Below are positions 1 through 8,962 of a DNA stretch of 38,618 bases, piece after piece (position 1 is the stretch's first letter; the number at the start of each line of letters is the position of its first letter). Source of the DNA: an uncultured Bacillota bacterium (lineage in GTDB: Bacteria > Bacillota_I > Bacilli_A > RF39 > UBA660); NCBI GenBank assembly GCA_946617625.1, contig CAMOKF010000009.1, positions 1-38,618 on the forward strand, read 5' to 3'. The notes beneath the pieces were generated by a model. The model saw only the letters and a program-made list of their open reading frames with translations. It was not told where the DNA came from and searched no databases. The translations under genes were made by a program, and so were the position numbers.

Positions 1-73
1 TAACTTTGCTTAGTTAGGTGGAACCAAAACATTAAGGCAACACTCAACACGCAACATTGAATGTTCCTCTTCT
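1..73 (-). ncRNA. 5' portion of a structured RNA running off the left edge; candidate SRP (4.5S-like) RNA
   Basis: Minus strand from ~73: GAAGAGGAACATTCAATGTTGCGTGTTGAGTGTTGCCTTAATGTTTTGGTTCCACCTAACTAAGCAAAGTTA. Noticeably more GC-rich than its surroundings, no ORF, preceded by a good promoter. The GTTTTGGTTCCACC..AAC..GTTA stretch resembles the 5' arm of bacterial SRP RNA (GUUGGUUCUCCCGCAACG..GUUUACC), but the diagnostic GGUCAGGUCCGGAAGGAAGCAGCC part would be outside the window. Confidence 0.35.
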
Positions 74-79
74 ATAAAA

Positions 80-108
80 ATATTATCATACTTAATATAT
101 TATATCAA
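80..108 (-). promoter_or_regulatory. Sigma-70-type promoter for the RNA at the left edge
   Basis: Minus strand TTGATA (108-103), 17-nt spacer, TAATAT (85-80). Confidence 0.5.
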
Positions 109-112
109 CCAT

Positions 113-367
113 TTAATTTACTTCTTCTAACTCAACTGAATCTGTTTGATATCCAATTTTTCTTCCTGGAAATCTTCTACAATTTTTTATCCTATTATCA
201 AAGAAAGCTATGTTTCCTTTTTGACTTTTTGCTATCATTGGTAATAAGTCATATCCCATTTTATGAAGCTTATCTATACCTTCTTGATAAACAATGTATT
301 CTGCACTTTCTTCATCATCTATATATGATCCTATTACTACATCTTCATATTTAACTATATACTTCAT
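113..367 (-). CDS. Small hypothetical protein (84 aa)
   Basis: ORF with GTAGGTGA Shine-Dalgarno upstream, 7 nt downstream of the flippase stop, same strand. Confidence 0.6.
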   Translation of the reverse strand: MKYIVKYEDVVIGSYIDDEESAEYIVYQEGIDKLHKMGYDLLPMIAKSQKGNIAFFDNRIKNCRRFPGRKIGYQTDSVELEEVN

Positions 368-374
368 ACTTCAC

Positions 375-1781
375 CTACTTTATAAATTTCTTTTTTAAAT
401 CTTTTATTGTGACAAATATAAAGTCTTTATTTAATAAGAAACAATATACTACTACTATTATTAAACATATAATATCTAGGTATATATTTCTTTGATAATA
501 ACAGATTATTGCTAATGTATATATTAATATAGTTTTAATTAATAGATTTTTTTCAAATTTTAATTTTATATATTTTTTTAGATCTATATGTCTATATACC
601 ATCATTGCAAAATAAGATATCGTAGTAGATAATGCTGCTGCATATAATCCTATATATTTAATTAAAACTACATTTACTAATATATTAATTACTGCTCCTA
701 TTACAGATGTTGCTGCTACTTGTTTAGTTAATTTTTTAGCTATGTATATTCCACTATATAAACATATTAATACATTAAATACACTTCCAAGCACTAGGAA
801 TGGAATATAGTAGAATGCTTCATCATATTTAATGTTTATTAATACTGGGAATACAAAAGGCATACATGCTATCATACCTACTCCTAAAGATGTAAATAGT
901 TTTACTATAGTATTACATACACTTGAGAAGAATTCGTCTCTATCTGGTGCATTTATATGTAATGCTGCTGATTCACTCCATGATAGATTAAATATACCTA
1001 AAAGTGAAGATAATATGGTTGGGAATTTATTTGATACTGCATATAATCCATTAGCTGCACTTCCTAATACTATACTAATAATACTTCTATCTGATACATT
1101 TACTATCCACCAACTAACTCCATTTGGAATTAATGGAATAGAATATTTATTCATTTCTTTAATAAGTTTTGTATCTTTTAGTTTAAAATTAATCTTATTA
1201 TATAATTTTAATCTTAAGAATAAATATAGTGAACATAATCCATTAGCTAAAGCCATCGATATTATCATTCCATCTGTTCTTAAACCTAAGAACACTATTA
1301 AGACTATATTAGATAGTATTGTTGTTACTCCAGTAATTATACAACTTATTGAATAATCTAGAGTTCTACCAAATCCTCTAGCTACTTGTAAAAAGTTACC
1401 TGATAATGTACATACAATAATATCTATCAATATCAACCATCTATATTCTAAGTGCCAGAAAGTAGTTACTATAATATATAAAATTGTAAATAATAATAGT
1501 CCTATTGTTAATATATAAAAGTTATTACTTATTAGTTTTTCTTCATCTTTTTCTTTTCCTCTAGAATCTACTAACCATCTAAATATACTCATTTCTAATT
1601 CTAGTGTTATTAATGGAACTAGTAATGTTACATAAGTAGTTATTAAATCTACTTTACCATATTGTGATGTAGTTAAATATCCTGTATATAGTGGTAATAA
1701 AAAGAATGATATTAATTGTGTACAAACTTTTCCAAAAAATATAATAATTGTATTTTTTGCTAATTGTTTTTTCTTATTCAT
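375..1781 (-). CDS. Oligosaccharide flippase / polysaccharide biosynthesis protein (Wzx/MVF-MATE type)
   Basis: 468 aa, multiple hydrophobic helices, N-terminus KNTIIIFFGKVCTQLISFFLLPLYTGYLTTSQYGKVDL typical of polysaccharide flippases. Confidence 0.85.
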   Translation of the reverse strand: MNKKKQLAKNTIIIFFGKVCTQLISFFLLPLYTGYLTTSQYGKVDLITTYVTLLVPLITLELEMSIFRWLVDSRGKEKDEEKLISNNFYILTIGLLLFTILYIIVTTFWHLEYRWLILIDIIVCTLSGNFLQVARGFGRTLDYSISCIITGVTTILSNIVLIVFLGLRTDGMIISMALANGLCSLYLFLRLKLYNKINFKLKDTKLIKEMNKYSIPLIPNGVSWWIVNVSDRSIISIVLGSAANGLYAVSNKFPTILSSLLGIFNLSWSESAALHINAPDRDEFFSSVCNTIVKLFTSLGVGMIACMPFVFPVLINIKYDEAFYYIPFLVLGSVFNVLICLYSGIYIAKKLTKQVAATSVIGAVINILVNVVLIKYIGLYAAALSTTISYFAMMVYRHIDLKKYIKLKFEKNLLIKTILIYTLAIICYYQRNIYLDIICLIIVVVYCFLLNKDFIFVTIKDLKKKFIK

Positions 1782-2268
1782 ATTTTTTTCTCCTTAAGAA
1801 AATATTCTTAATAAAGGTATAAATAAATATAGCTACTGTACTTCCTGATGTATCTACTAATACATCAAATACTCTAGCACTTCTTCCACTTGTAAATAAT
1901 TGATGTAGTTCATCACTTACTGCATATAATAAACAAATGATTATTCCTATAATTATTGCTTTTCTACTAATCATTATATATTCACTAATCAAACTAATTA
2001 CTAATAATCCTAATATAAAATATTCAGTAAAATGAGCTAGTTTTCTAATTGGATAAGCATACTTTTCTATTATTTGTTTTTCTTCTTGTTTACTTAATTC
2101 TTTATTATTAAAAAAGTGATAAATCGTAATAATTACTGAACTACTTTTGTTATCAGAGGCATTCTTATTATCACTAGAGAATGAAAAAATCACTCCCATC
2201 CAAATAACTACAAGTAATATTTTAATTATTTTCTTTATCACTATCATCACCTTAATTAAATATATCAC
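1774..2268 (-). CDS. VanZ-like family membrane protein
   Basis: FSFSSDNKNASDNKSS, RKLAHFTEYFILGLL, SDELHQLFTSGRSARVFDVLVDTSGS are VanZ signatures; overlaps the flippase start by 8 nt. Confidence 0.85.
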   Translation of the reverse strand: MIYLIKVMIVIKKIIKILLVVIWMGVIFSFSSDNKNASDNKSSSVIITIYHFFNNKELSKQEEKQIIEKYAYPIRKLAHFTEYFILGLLVISLISEYIMISRKAIIIGIIICLLYAVSDELHQLFTSGRSARVFDVLVDTSGSTVAIFIYTFIKNIFLRRKKYE

Positions 2269-2281
2269 AAATACTTAATTT

Positions 2282-3094
2282 TTAAAACTTTATTAATTTT
2301 TTAACATTTCTTTCTTCTACTTTATCATACATTATATTTACTCTTCCTAGAGAAGTTAAAGTATTATAATAATTATCAAATCCTTCTTTTGAAATATAAG
2401 TATTAGTTATTTTTCTTAGGAAATTATCTTTATATGATTCTTTAGATAATTCATGAATATTATCTTCTTTAAATGGAATTACCTTTTTACTAAATTCATT
2501 TACTACTTCTTTAATATAATTATCATTGTTATAATCTTCATTAGTAACAAATGTTATTAATTTCTGAGTTGTTTCCATAGATGTTGCTTTATCTATTAAT
2601 TTAAATCCTTCTTTTATATATAATTCATCATTTTCTGTTTCTTTAATTTTTTCTTTTTCTCCTAGAATTTTAAAATAATAATCTAAATCTTCTAACCAAT
2701 AATTATGTAGTACTGTATTAAAACTACTAAATAAATATTTTCTTACAACTTTATTTTCTACTTTTGGATTTAGTTTTATCTTATTATCGTTTTTCTCGAT
2801 TAAATTATATCTTTTTTCTTTTGGTAATATGGCGATTGATTTTACTATTTTTAATTTTTTTATTGTTCTATCATATTCATCTGTATATCCTAAAGTTAAT
2901 AATGAGTTTACATATTCTTCTAACATTGATACATATTTTTGTATTTTTATAAATTCATTTTTTCTATCAAAGCAATCTGCTTCTTGCATTACTCCATGTA
3001 TATATTCTTGGCAACTATTCTCATATAATTCTTCTAAAACGTCATAAAAATAATTTGATGTATCACTATACAATCTTCTATACATATGTTCCAC
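2282..3094 (-). CDS. Hypothetical protein (270 aa)
   Basis: Long ORF; likely true ATG at 3085 with GGGGTGG ribosome binding site. No family recognised. Confidence 0.6.
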   Translation of the reverse strand: MEHMYRRLYSDTSNYFYDVLEELYENSCQEYIHGVMQEADCFDRKNEFIKIQKYVSMLEEYVNSLLTLGYTDEYDRTIKKLKIVKSIAILPKEKRYNLIEKNDNKIKLNPKVENKVVRKYLFSSFNTVLHNYWLEDLDYYFKILGEKEKIKETENDELYIKEGFKLIDKATSMETTQKLITFVTNEDYNNDNYIKEVVNEFSKKVIPFKEDNIHELSKESYKDNFLRKITNTYISKEGFDNYYNTLTSLGRVNIMYDKVEERNVKKLIKF

Positions 3095-3129
3095 CCCGAA
3101 ATTGCTTTATATTTTACCATTATTACTAT

Positions 3130-3168
3130 AAAAAAACAAGAAGGAAGTTATTATTAACTACCTTCTTT
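3130..3168 (-). terminator. Rho-independent terminator of murE
   Basis: Minus strand AAGAAGGTAGTTAATAATAACTTCCTTCTTGTTTTTTT; the stem includes the murE stop codon. Confidence 0.8.
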
Positions 3169-4605
3169 TATTTTTCTATTAGCAACTGCTTGATATGCTT
3201 CTTCGATATCATTAAAGTAAATTGTTTCTGTTTTTAACTTTTCATATGTTTCATTACCTTTTCCAAGTATTAAAACTATATCTTTAGGTCCTGCCATATC
3301 TACTGCTTTTTGAATTGCTTCTCTTCTATCTATTACTATTTCATAGTTATTATGTGTTTCTTTTAATTCTTTTATAATATCCTCACATATATTTGCTGGA
3401 TCTTCACTTCTTGGATCTTCATATGTAAATATGGCATATGATGCATTTTCAACTACTGTATTTCCTACTTTAGGCCTTTTTAAATAATCTCTTTCTCCTG
3501 CTTGTCCTATAACTACTATTGATCTATTAATATCTAATGTATGTACAAAGTTTAATAATTTAGATATACCATTAGGAGTATGAGCATAATCAACCATTAC
3601 ATAGTATGGTGTATTAGTATTAAGCATTTCTAATCTACCACTAATTTTTACATTTTGTACTCTTTCTATCAAGTCTTCCATTTTTTGTCCTAATGCTAAG
3701 CATATTAAAAATGCACATGATAAATTATATACATTGAAGTCTCCTAGTAATGGACTCTTGAATGAATATTCTTTATCTTTATACTTTAGTGTTATATCTG
3801 TGTGTGTTGGATAAATTGTAAAATTAACTATTTGTAAATCATTTGATGGATCTTTACCATAAGTTAAGACATTAGCAACACAGGCATTTCTTACTGTTTC
3901 ATAATAGGGATCATCTTTATTTAATATTGAATAACCATCTTTTTTTGTAGTTTTAAATAATTGTAATTTACATTGTACATAGTTTTCAAATGATCCATGA
4001 ATATTCAAATGTTCTGATGTTATATTTGTAATTGCTGAAATATCATAAGTCGTAGCTACTAATCTATTTCTAAAGAATGCTTCACTTGATGCTTCCATAG
4101 CAGTATATTTACAACCAGCTTTTACGAATTCATCTAAATACATATATAAGTTATGGGCATCAGGAGTTGTATTTGGATTATCTCCTGTAAACTTAGCACA
4201 ACTTCTACCATTGGTACCTATGTAACCACAAATATCTGTTCCTATTAATGATTGAACTATTGTTGTTGTACTTGTTTTACCATCTGTACCTGTTACTCCT
4301 ATCATTACCATATTTTTATCTGGGTAGTCATAAAACTTTTGACAAAGATATGGTAATTCTCTATTAGTATCTGGAACTTTTATTATTGGTACTCTTTCAT
4401 CTCTTATATCTTTTGATACTAATATTGCTGATGCTCCATGCTTTATTGCATCATCTATAAAATCATGTCTATCTGCTGTAACTCCCATAGTACATACAAA
4501 TAGATCTCCTTCTTCTACTTCTTTTGAATTAATTTTTATTCCTTTAATAACTATGTCTGTACCTACTCCAGGGTACAAATCATTCAATTTTTTCATATTT
4601 AACAC
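3154..4605 (-). CDS. murE: UDP-N-acetylmuramyl tripeptide synthetase (Mur ligase, MurE type)
   Basis: GVTGTDGKTSTTTIVQSLI ATP-binding loop, YTAMEASSEAF, ISGRLEMLNT, VDYAHTPNGI, EDPRSEDP, GKGNETYEK motifs. Confidence 0.9.
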   Translation of the reverse strand: MLNMKKLNDLYPGVGTDIVIKGIKINSKEVEEGDLFVCTMGVTADRHDFIDDAIKHGASAILVSKDIRDERVPIIKVPDTNRELPYLCQKFYDYPDKNMVMIGVTGTDGKTSTTTIVQSLIGTDICGYIGTNGRSCAKFTGDNPNTTPDAHNLYMYLDEFVKAGCKYTAMEASSEAFFRNRLVATTYDISAITNITSEHLNIHGSFENYVQCKLQLFKTTKKDGYSILNKDDPYYETVRNACVANVLTYGKDPSNDLQIVNFTIYPTHTDITLKYKDKEYSFKSPLLGDFNVYNLSCAFLICLALGQKMEDLIERVQNVKISGRLEMLNTNTPYYVMVDYAHTPNGISKLLNFVHTLDINRSIVVIGQAGERDYLKRPKVGNTVVENASYAIFTYEDPRSEDPANICEDIIKELKETHNNYEIVIDRREAIQKAVDMAGPKDIVLILGKGNETYEKLKTETIYFNDIEEAYQAVANRKIKEGS

Positions 4606-4609
4606 CTAT

Positions 4610-5557
4610 CTATCTTAATTTTATTTCTGTATCTTCAACTTTATTAACTATTTCTTTATCGAATGTAATCCCCATCAAATTTCTACCATTTTTTTCATTT
4701 AACTTTTTATTTCTAGAATTTGAATAATAATCTTTATTAAATAATGTATTATTTGGATCATATGATATATTTTTTTCATTTATACCAGATTCTATTAATT
4801 GAGAATATAAATAGTCTCCATAATGAATCTCATATTTATTATCTGGTAATTCATCTATATATTTTTCCCAATCTCCTATATAAGATATAAAATTACCATT
4901 TTCATCTTTATTAATTGCCCAATCAGGTCTATTTCCTTCATAAATCCAGTTATCTCTTGATGATGCTCCTACAAATACTTTTATATCATTTAGATTGGAA
5001 TTAAAATGTTCTTTCATATACTTAGTCATATCATTTACTATATTTCTTCCTGTATAATATCCATCTGAATGTGTAAGACCTATTACTTCTTTTTTATTAT
5101 CATAATATCTTACTACAGCACAATCTGCTGCTGGATATACTAGTGAAACACTTCTATTATACTTTTCTTTTATTTTATCATGAGTTTCTTTAGTCATAAA
5201 TATAGCTGTATAGTTTTTTTCTATATTCCATATCGTTCCTTGACTCTTATATTTATCGCTTTCATAATATTTACAAAATTCATCAAATGTAATTTCATGA
5301 CACTTTTCTACTAATTTATCATCTTTTGGTTGATCTGGCATAGCAATATCATCTAGTCCTACTTCTTTAAGATTATCCATTAAATATTTTATTCTTATTG
5401 GAGCATCTTTCATCTCCTCTGGAAAAAATCTGGAAGCAGTATTCCAAGAATATACTTCTTTACCTTTCTTTATAAATCTATTAAGTGTAAATGGGATGGC
5501 TGAATGTGTATGTAAATATTCTTGGTTTATATCTGTTATATTTATAATATTTTGCAT
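4610..5557 (-). CDS. Divergent PgeF/YfiH-like protein (polyphenol oxidase/laccase-domain family)
   Basis: PAADCAVVRYYDNKKEVIGLTHSDGYYTGRNIVNDMTKYMKEHFNSNLNDIKVFVGASS aligns by eye with the TADC..PVL..D....V...HAGWRG...GI......M core of YfiH/PgeF. Confidence 0.65.
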   Translation of the reverse strand: MQNIINITDINQEYLHTHSAIPFTLNRFIKKGKEVYSWNTASRFFPEEMKDAPIRIKYLMDNLKEVGLDDIAMPDQPKDDKLVEKCHEITFDEFCKYYESDKYKSQGTIWNIEKNYTAIFMTKETHDKIKEKYNRSVSLVYPAADCAVVRYYDNKKEVIGLTHSDGYYTGRNIVNDMTKYMKEHFNSNLNDIKVFVGASSRDNWIYEGNRPDWAINKDENGNFISYIGDWEKYIDELPDNKYEIHYGDYLYSQLIESGINEKNISYDPNNTLFNKDYYSNSRNKKLNEKNGRNLMGITFDKEIVNKVEDTEIKLR

Positions 5558-5612
5558 TTACATCACCTAAAGGTATTATACTATACTTTACTTTAAAAAC
5601 ATAGGAAAATGC

Positions 5613-5641
5613 TTGATACATTTAAGTCTTTACGTTAAAAT
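5613..5641 (+). promoter_or_regulatory. Sigma-70-type promoter for the arginase-like gene
   Basis: TTGATA (5613-5618), 17-nt spacer, TAAAAT (5636-5641), then AGGAAGGTGA ribosome binding site before the ATG at 5666. Confidence 0.5.
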
Positions 5642-5665
5642 CTATATGTAGGAAGGTGATTTTTA

Positions 5666-6568
5666 ATGAAAACACTAATAGTTGGTGCTGAAAGCGACTT
5701 GGGTGTTCATATAGATGGTGCACATTTGGGTCCTGTACAATTAATAAATGATTTAAAAGGGTTTTATAACGGAGAAGTAATCTCTTTTCATCAAGATGAA
5801 AGTATTATAAAAAGTCGTAATTTAAGTGATAGAAGAAAGAATGAATTTGAAATAGATAAATTCAATACTAATCTATATAATGCTATTGTAGAGAAGACAA
5901 AAGAGGATTATTTTCCTATTCTTCTAGGAGGAGATCACTCTGTTGCAGTTGCTTCTGCCTTAGCTTCAGTTAAAAAGAATAATGAAATAGGCATTATATG
6001 GATAGATGCTCATACTGATTATAATACTTTTGAAACTACTATTACTGGTAATATTCATGGTTTACCTTTAGCAGCTATTACAGGTTATAAATGTAATGAA
6101 TTAAGATACTTTCATGATGGTCCTACAATCCAACCTTCTAAGTGTGTTATTGTAGGCGCAAGAAGTATCGATGATGCTGAAAAAGATAACGTTAGATATG
6201 CTGGTGTTAAAGTATTTTCTACTGAAGATATTAAAAACCGTGGAGTCAAAGCTATAATGGATGAGGCTTTTGAAATAGCTGGCTATAAAACTAATGGAAT
6301 ACATATAAGTTATGACTTAGATGTAATTGATCCTGAAGTAGCTCCTGGAGTTTCAGTTCCTGAACTTGATGGTCTAAGTGAAGATGATGCTATGACTATT
6401 AACGAGGAAATTATGAAGCATATGGATCAAGTGGTATCATTTGACTTAGTTGAATTTAATCCTTTAAGAGATATTAATAGAAAAACTGAGCAAATAGCTA
6501 TTAATATAATTGCTCAAATTATAAAGGCTGTTGAACAAAAGGGACAAAAAAAAGAAACTAATTATTAG
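5666..6568 (+). CDS. Ureohydrolase, arginase family
   Basis: GGDHSVAVASALAS, IWIDAHTDYN, GNIHGLPLA, ISYDLDVIDPEVAPGVSVPELDGLS metal-binding motifs. Confidence 0.9.
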   Translation: MKTLIVGAESDLGVHIDGAHLGPVQLINDLKGFYNGEVISFHQDESIIKSRNLSDRRKNEFEIDKFNTNLYNAIVEKTKEDYFPILLGGDHSVAVASALASVKKNNEIGIIWIDAHTDYNTFETTITGNIHGLPLAAITGYKCNELRYFHDGPTIQPSKCVIVGARSIDDAEKDNVRYAGVKVFSTEDIKNRGVKAIMDEAFEIAGYKTNGIHISYDLDVIDPEVAPGVSVPELDGLSEDDAMTINEEIMKHMDQVVSFDLVEFNPLRDINRKTEQIAINIIAQIIKAVEQKGQKKETNY

Positions 6569-6580
6569 TTTCTTTTTTAT
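6549..6580. terminator. Bidirectional terminator between convergent genes
   Basis: AAAAGAAACTAATTATTAGTTTCTTTTTT; stem spans the arginase stop codon and lies 2 nt from the end of the convergent minus-strand gene. Confidence 0.8.
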
Positions 6581-6581
6581 T

Positions 6582-7802
6582 TTATATACTACTTGCAGGT
6601 ATTATAACTACTGGTCTTACTCCTCTTGAATTATTTGAAGTATATACTGTTTTATTTAATCCTGATCCAGATACTATAGACCATACTTGTGTTGAGGTAC
6701 TAGCTGTTGCTAACCAATAACTACTTGATACTAATTCATTATTAAAGCCTGCGTTTTTGAATGCTTCAGACTCTTGATATGTCATTAGTCTTGCACTATT
6801 AATTGTTACTCCTAAAGCTTCTAACTTAGATTTATATGCTTGTATATAGTGTGCAACAGAATAATTTGTGTTAGTTGGATTTGCTATATCATTTGGAGCT
6901 GTTGAATACTCTGTATCATAAATATTGCTTACTGAATAACTTGATCCATATTTTGGTTTTAAGCCTGAATCATACCAATAATTTGTTCCTGAAAATTTAA
7001 CAGTTCCTACATAAGTTACTGATTCATTTACCCATCCTTTTGCTGTTGCATCTTGAAGATTATATCCTGCTCCACTAGTAGGTAATGGAGTTACTGTACC
7101 TTCTGGATCACAAGATGAGCCTACATATAAATTGTTTTTAGCAAATAGAGTTAAATTTGTATTATCATTACCAAGTACATAGAATTCTTCTGAATCTATT
7201 GCTACTTGATCTCCAACATGAGTTCCATCTCCAGATATTGCTCTAATTAATGCTCTTGAAACTGCTGTTTCATCTGCTTGAACATAGTTTACACTAAAAG
7301 TTAATGTAACTGTTTGATCTGCTCCAGGTAAATCTTCTCCTTCTACATCACTATTATATTCTACTCTTACCTTATATGTTTCTGTTGTTTGCTTTTTTAA
7401 ACTGTGTTTTGTCATTATTTCACTATCATCTTCATATGTTGCTTGATATATCAAATATTTTTGTTGGTTTTCTGTTAATCCAGTATTAGATACTGTATCT
7501 ACCATGGCATCAATAGTACCATCATTTACCGCATCTACAGTAAATTCATAAAAATCTCCAGGTTGATCTAATGTTACGTTATAAGTTACTGTAGTTTCAG
7601 ATGCACTTATTGTTGGTATAGGAGCGGTAACACTTCCACTTTTTACTTCTATATTTTCAAAATGTACATCCCATGTATTTCCTTTAATACTCGATACACC
7701 ATTAATTGTTAATGATGAAGAAATAATTGAGAAACCAATGCTTATTATTAGTAATAATGCGACTATTATAATCTTTTTATTATTCCTATTTTCACTCTTC
7801 AT
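6582..7802 (-). CDS. Secreted protein: TasA/camelysin-like N-terminal module plus DUF6273-like C-terminal domain
   Basis: KIIIVALLLIISIGFSIISSSLTINGVSSIKGNTWDVHFENI signal region; C-terminus ARLMTYQESEAF...YWLATAS...RGVRPVVIIPASSI. Confidence 0.65.
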   Translation of the reverse strand: MKSENRNNKKIIIVALLLIISIGFSIISSSLTINGVSSIKGNTWDVHFENIEVKSGSVTAPIPTISASETTVTYNVTLDQPGDFYEFTVDAVNDGTIDAMVDTVSNTGLTENQQKYLIYQATYEDDSEIMTKHSLKKQTTETYKVRVEYNSDVEGEDLPGADQTVTLTFSVNYVQADETAVSRALIRAISGDGTHVGDQVAIDSEEFYVLGNDNTNLTLFAKNNLYVGSSCDPEGTVTPLPTSGAGYNLQDATAKGWVNESVTYVGTVKFSGTNYWYDSGLKPKYGSSYSVSNIYDTEYSTAPNDIANPTNTNYSVAHYIQAYKSKLEALGVTINSARLMTYQESEAFKNAGFNNELVSSSYWLATASTSTQVWSIVSGSGLNKTVYTSNNSRGVRPVVIIPASSI

Positions 7803-7864
7803 ATACTACACCTACTCTATATAATAATTTATCATTTTTTATAAAATAAATAAAGTATATTACA

Positions 7865-7896
7865 TAAAAAAACTTAGTTTTTTTAAACTAAGTTTT
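7865..7896 (-). terminator. Rho-independent terminator
   Basis: Minus strand AAAACTTAGTTTAAAAAAACTAAGTTTTTTT, overlapping the end of the 191-aa CDS. Confidence 0.8.
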
Positions 7897-8470
7897 ATCT
7901 ATTGATTGCAGTTGAATCAGCTTGTACATAGTTAACACTGAAAGTTAAAGTAATTGTTTGATTTGTTTGTGGTAAATCAGCTGGATTAATATCAGTTTTA
8001 TAACTTACTCTTACTTTATATGTTTCTGTTACACCATGTTTTAAATATTGTTTGTTAGCAAATGCTCCACCATCAGAATATGTTACTGTATATTGTAAAT
8101 ATTTTTGTTGTGCTTCTGTTAATCCTGTATTACTAAATGAATCGATCATTGCATCAATTGAACCTGCATTTACTGCATCTACTGTAAATTCATAATAGTC
8201 TCCTGGATTAGCTAATGTTACTGAGTAAGTTACTTCATTAGCATTTGCATTTAATACTGGTGCTGTAGAACTTGCACTACCTGATGATAATTGTACATTG
8301 TTGAAATGAACATCCCAGTTGTTTCTACTAATACTAGTATTACCAGTGATACTTAAATTTGCAGTTAATGCTGAGAAACCAATACTTATTACTAATAATA
8401 GTAATAATACTATTAATATATTACTTTTTCTTTCATTGCTCTTTTTGTTTTTCTTATTTTTCTTTTCCAT
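7895..8470 (-). CDS. Secreted protein consisting only of the TasA/camelysin-like module
   Basis: 191 aa closely similar to the N-terminal half of 6582-7802 (NWDVHFNNVQLSSGS, GDYYEFTVDAVNAGSIDAMIDSFSNTGLTEAQQKYL, TLTFSVNYVQAD). Confidence 0.7.
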   Translation of the reverse strand: MEKKNKKNKKSNERKSNILIVLLLLLVISIGFSALTANLSITGNTSISRNNWDVHFNNVQLSSGSASSTAPVLNANANEVTYSVTLANPGDYYEFTVDAVNAGSIDAMIDSFSNTGLTEAQQKYLQYTVTYSDGGAFANKQYLKHGVTETYKVRVSYKTDINPADLPQTNQTITLTFSVNYVQADSTAINR

Positions 8471-8530
8471 TCTTTTTACCTCTACCTTTTCTCTATTGTT
8501 ACTTTAATTGTACCATTTATATTTTAATAA

Positions 8531-8962
8531 TCAATTGTTTTTTAGTAATTTTATTATTTCTTGACACCCTTCATCTATTTCTTCATAAACTTTTTCAAAA
8601 TTATTTGTATACCATGGATCTTCTATATCTTTAATTAAAAGCTTTTTACATTTATCTGTTTTGTCAAATATTCTTTCGATATTTCTTAAATTTTTATCTT
8701 CCATATAATAGAAAACATCATACTTATCATAATCTTCTTTTTCTAATCTCTTTGCTTCTCTAGTACTAAATTGAATATTATGTTCTTTTAAAATATTTTT
8801 TGCTTTTGGATATATATCATTGCCTTGTTCTTCATATGATGTTGCTTTTGAATCAACTATTACATTTTTTATTCCTTGTTTTCTTAACTTATCTTTTAAT
8901 ATATATTCTGCCATAGGAGAACGACAAATATTACCTAAACAAATAAAACAAATTCTATTCAT
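8531..8962 (-). CDS. Low molecular weight protein tyrosine phosphatase
   Basis: CLGNICRSPMAEYIL (CX5R loop) and DIEDPWYT acid motif. Confidence 0.9.
   Translation of the reverse strand: MNRICFICLGNICRSPMAEYILKDKLRKQGIKNVIVDSKATSYEEQGNDIYPKAKNILKEHNIQFSTREAKRLEKEDYDKYDVFYYMEDKNLRNIERIFDKTDKCKKLLIKDIEDPWYTNNFEKVYEEIDEGCQEIIKLLKNN

Noticed and set aside
832-1356. 174-aa plus-strand ORF inside the flippase gene
   Set aside because: Antisense mirror of a strong, family-matched minus-strand CDS; no ribosome binding site context or recognisable domain.
5666-6568. Minus-strand ORF 6101-6304 opposite the arginase
   Set aside because: Antisense to clear catalytic motifs on the plus strand.
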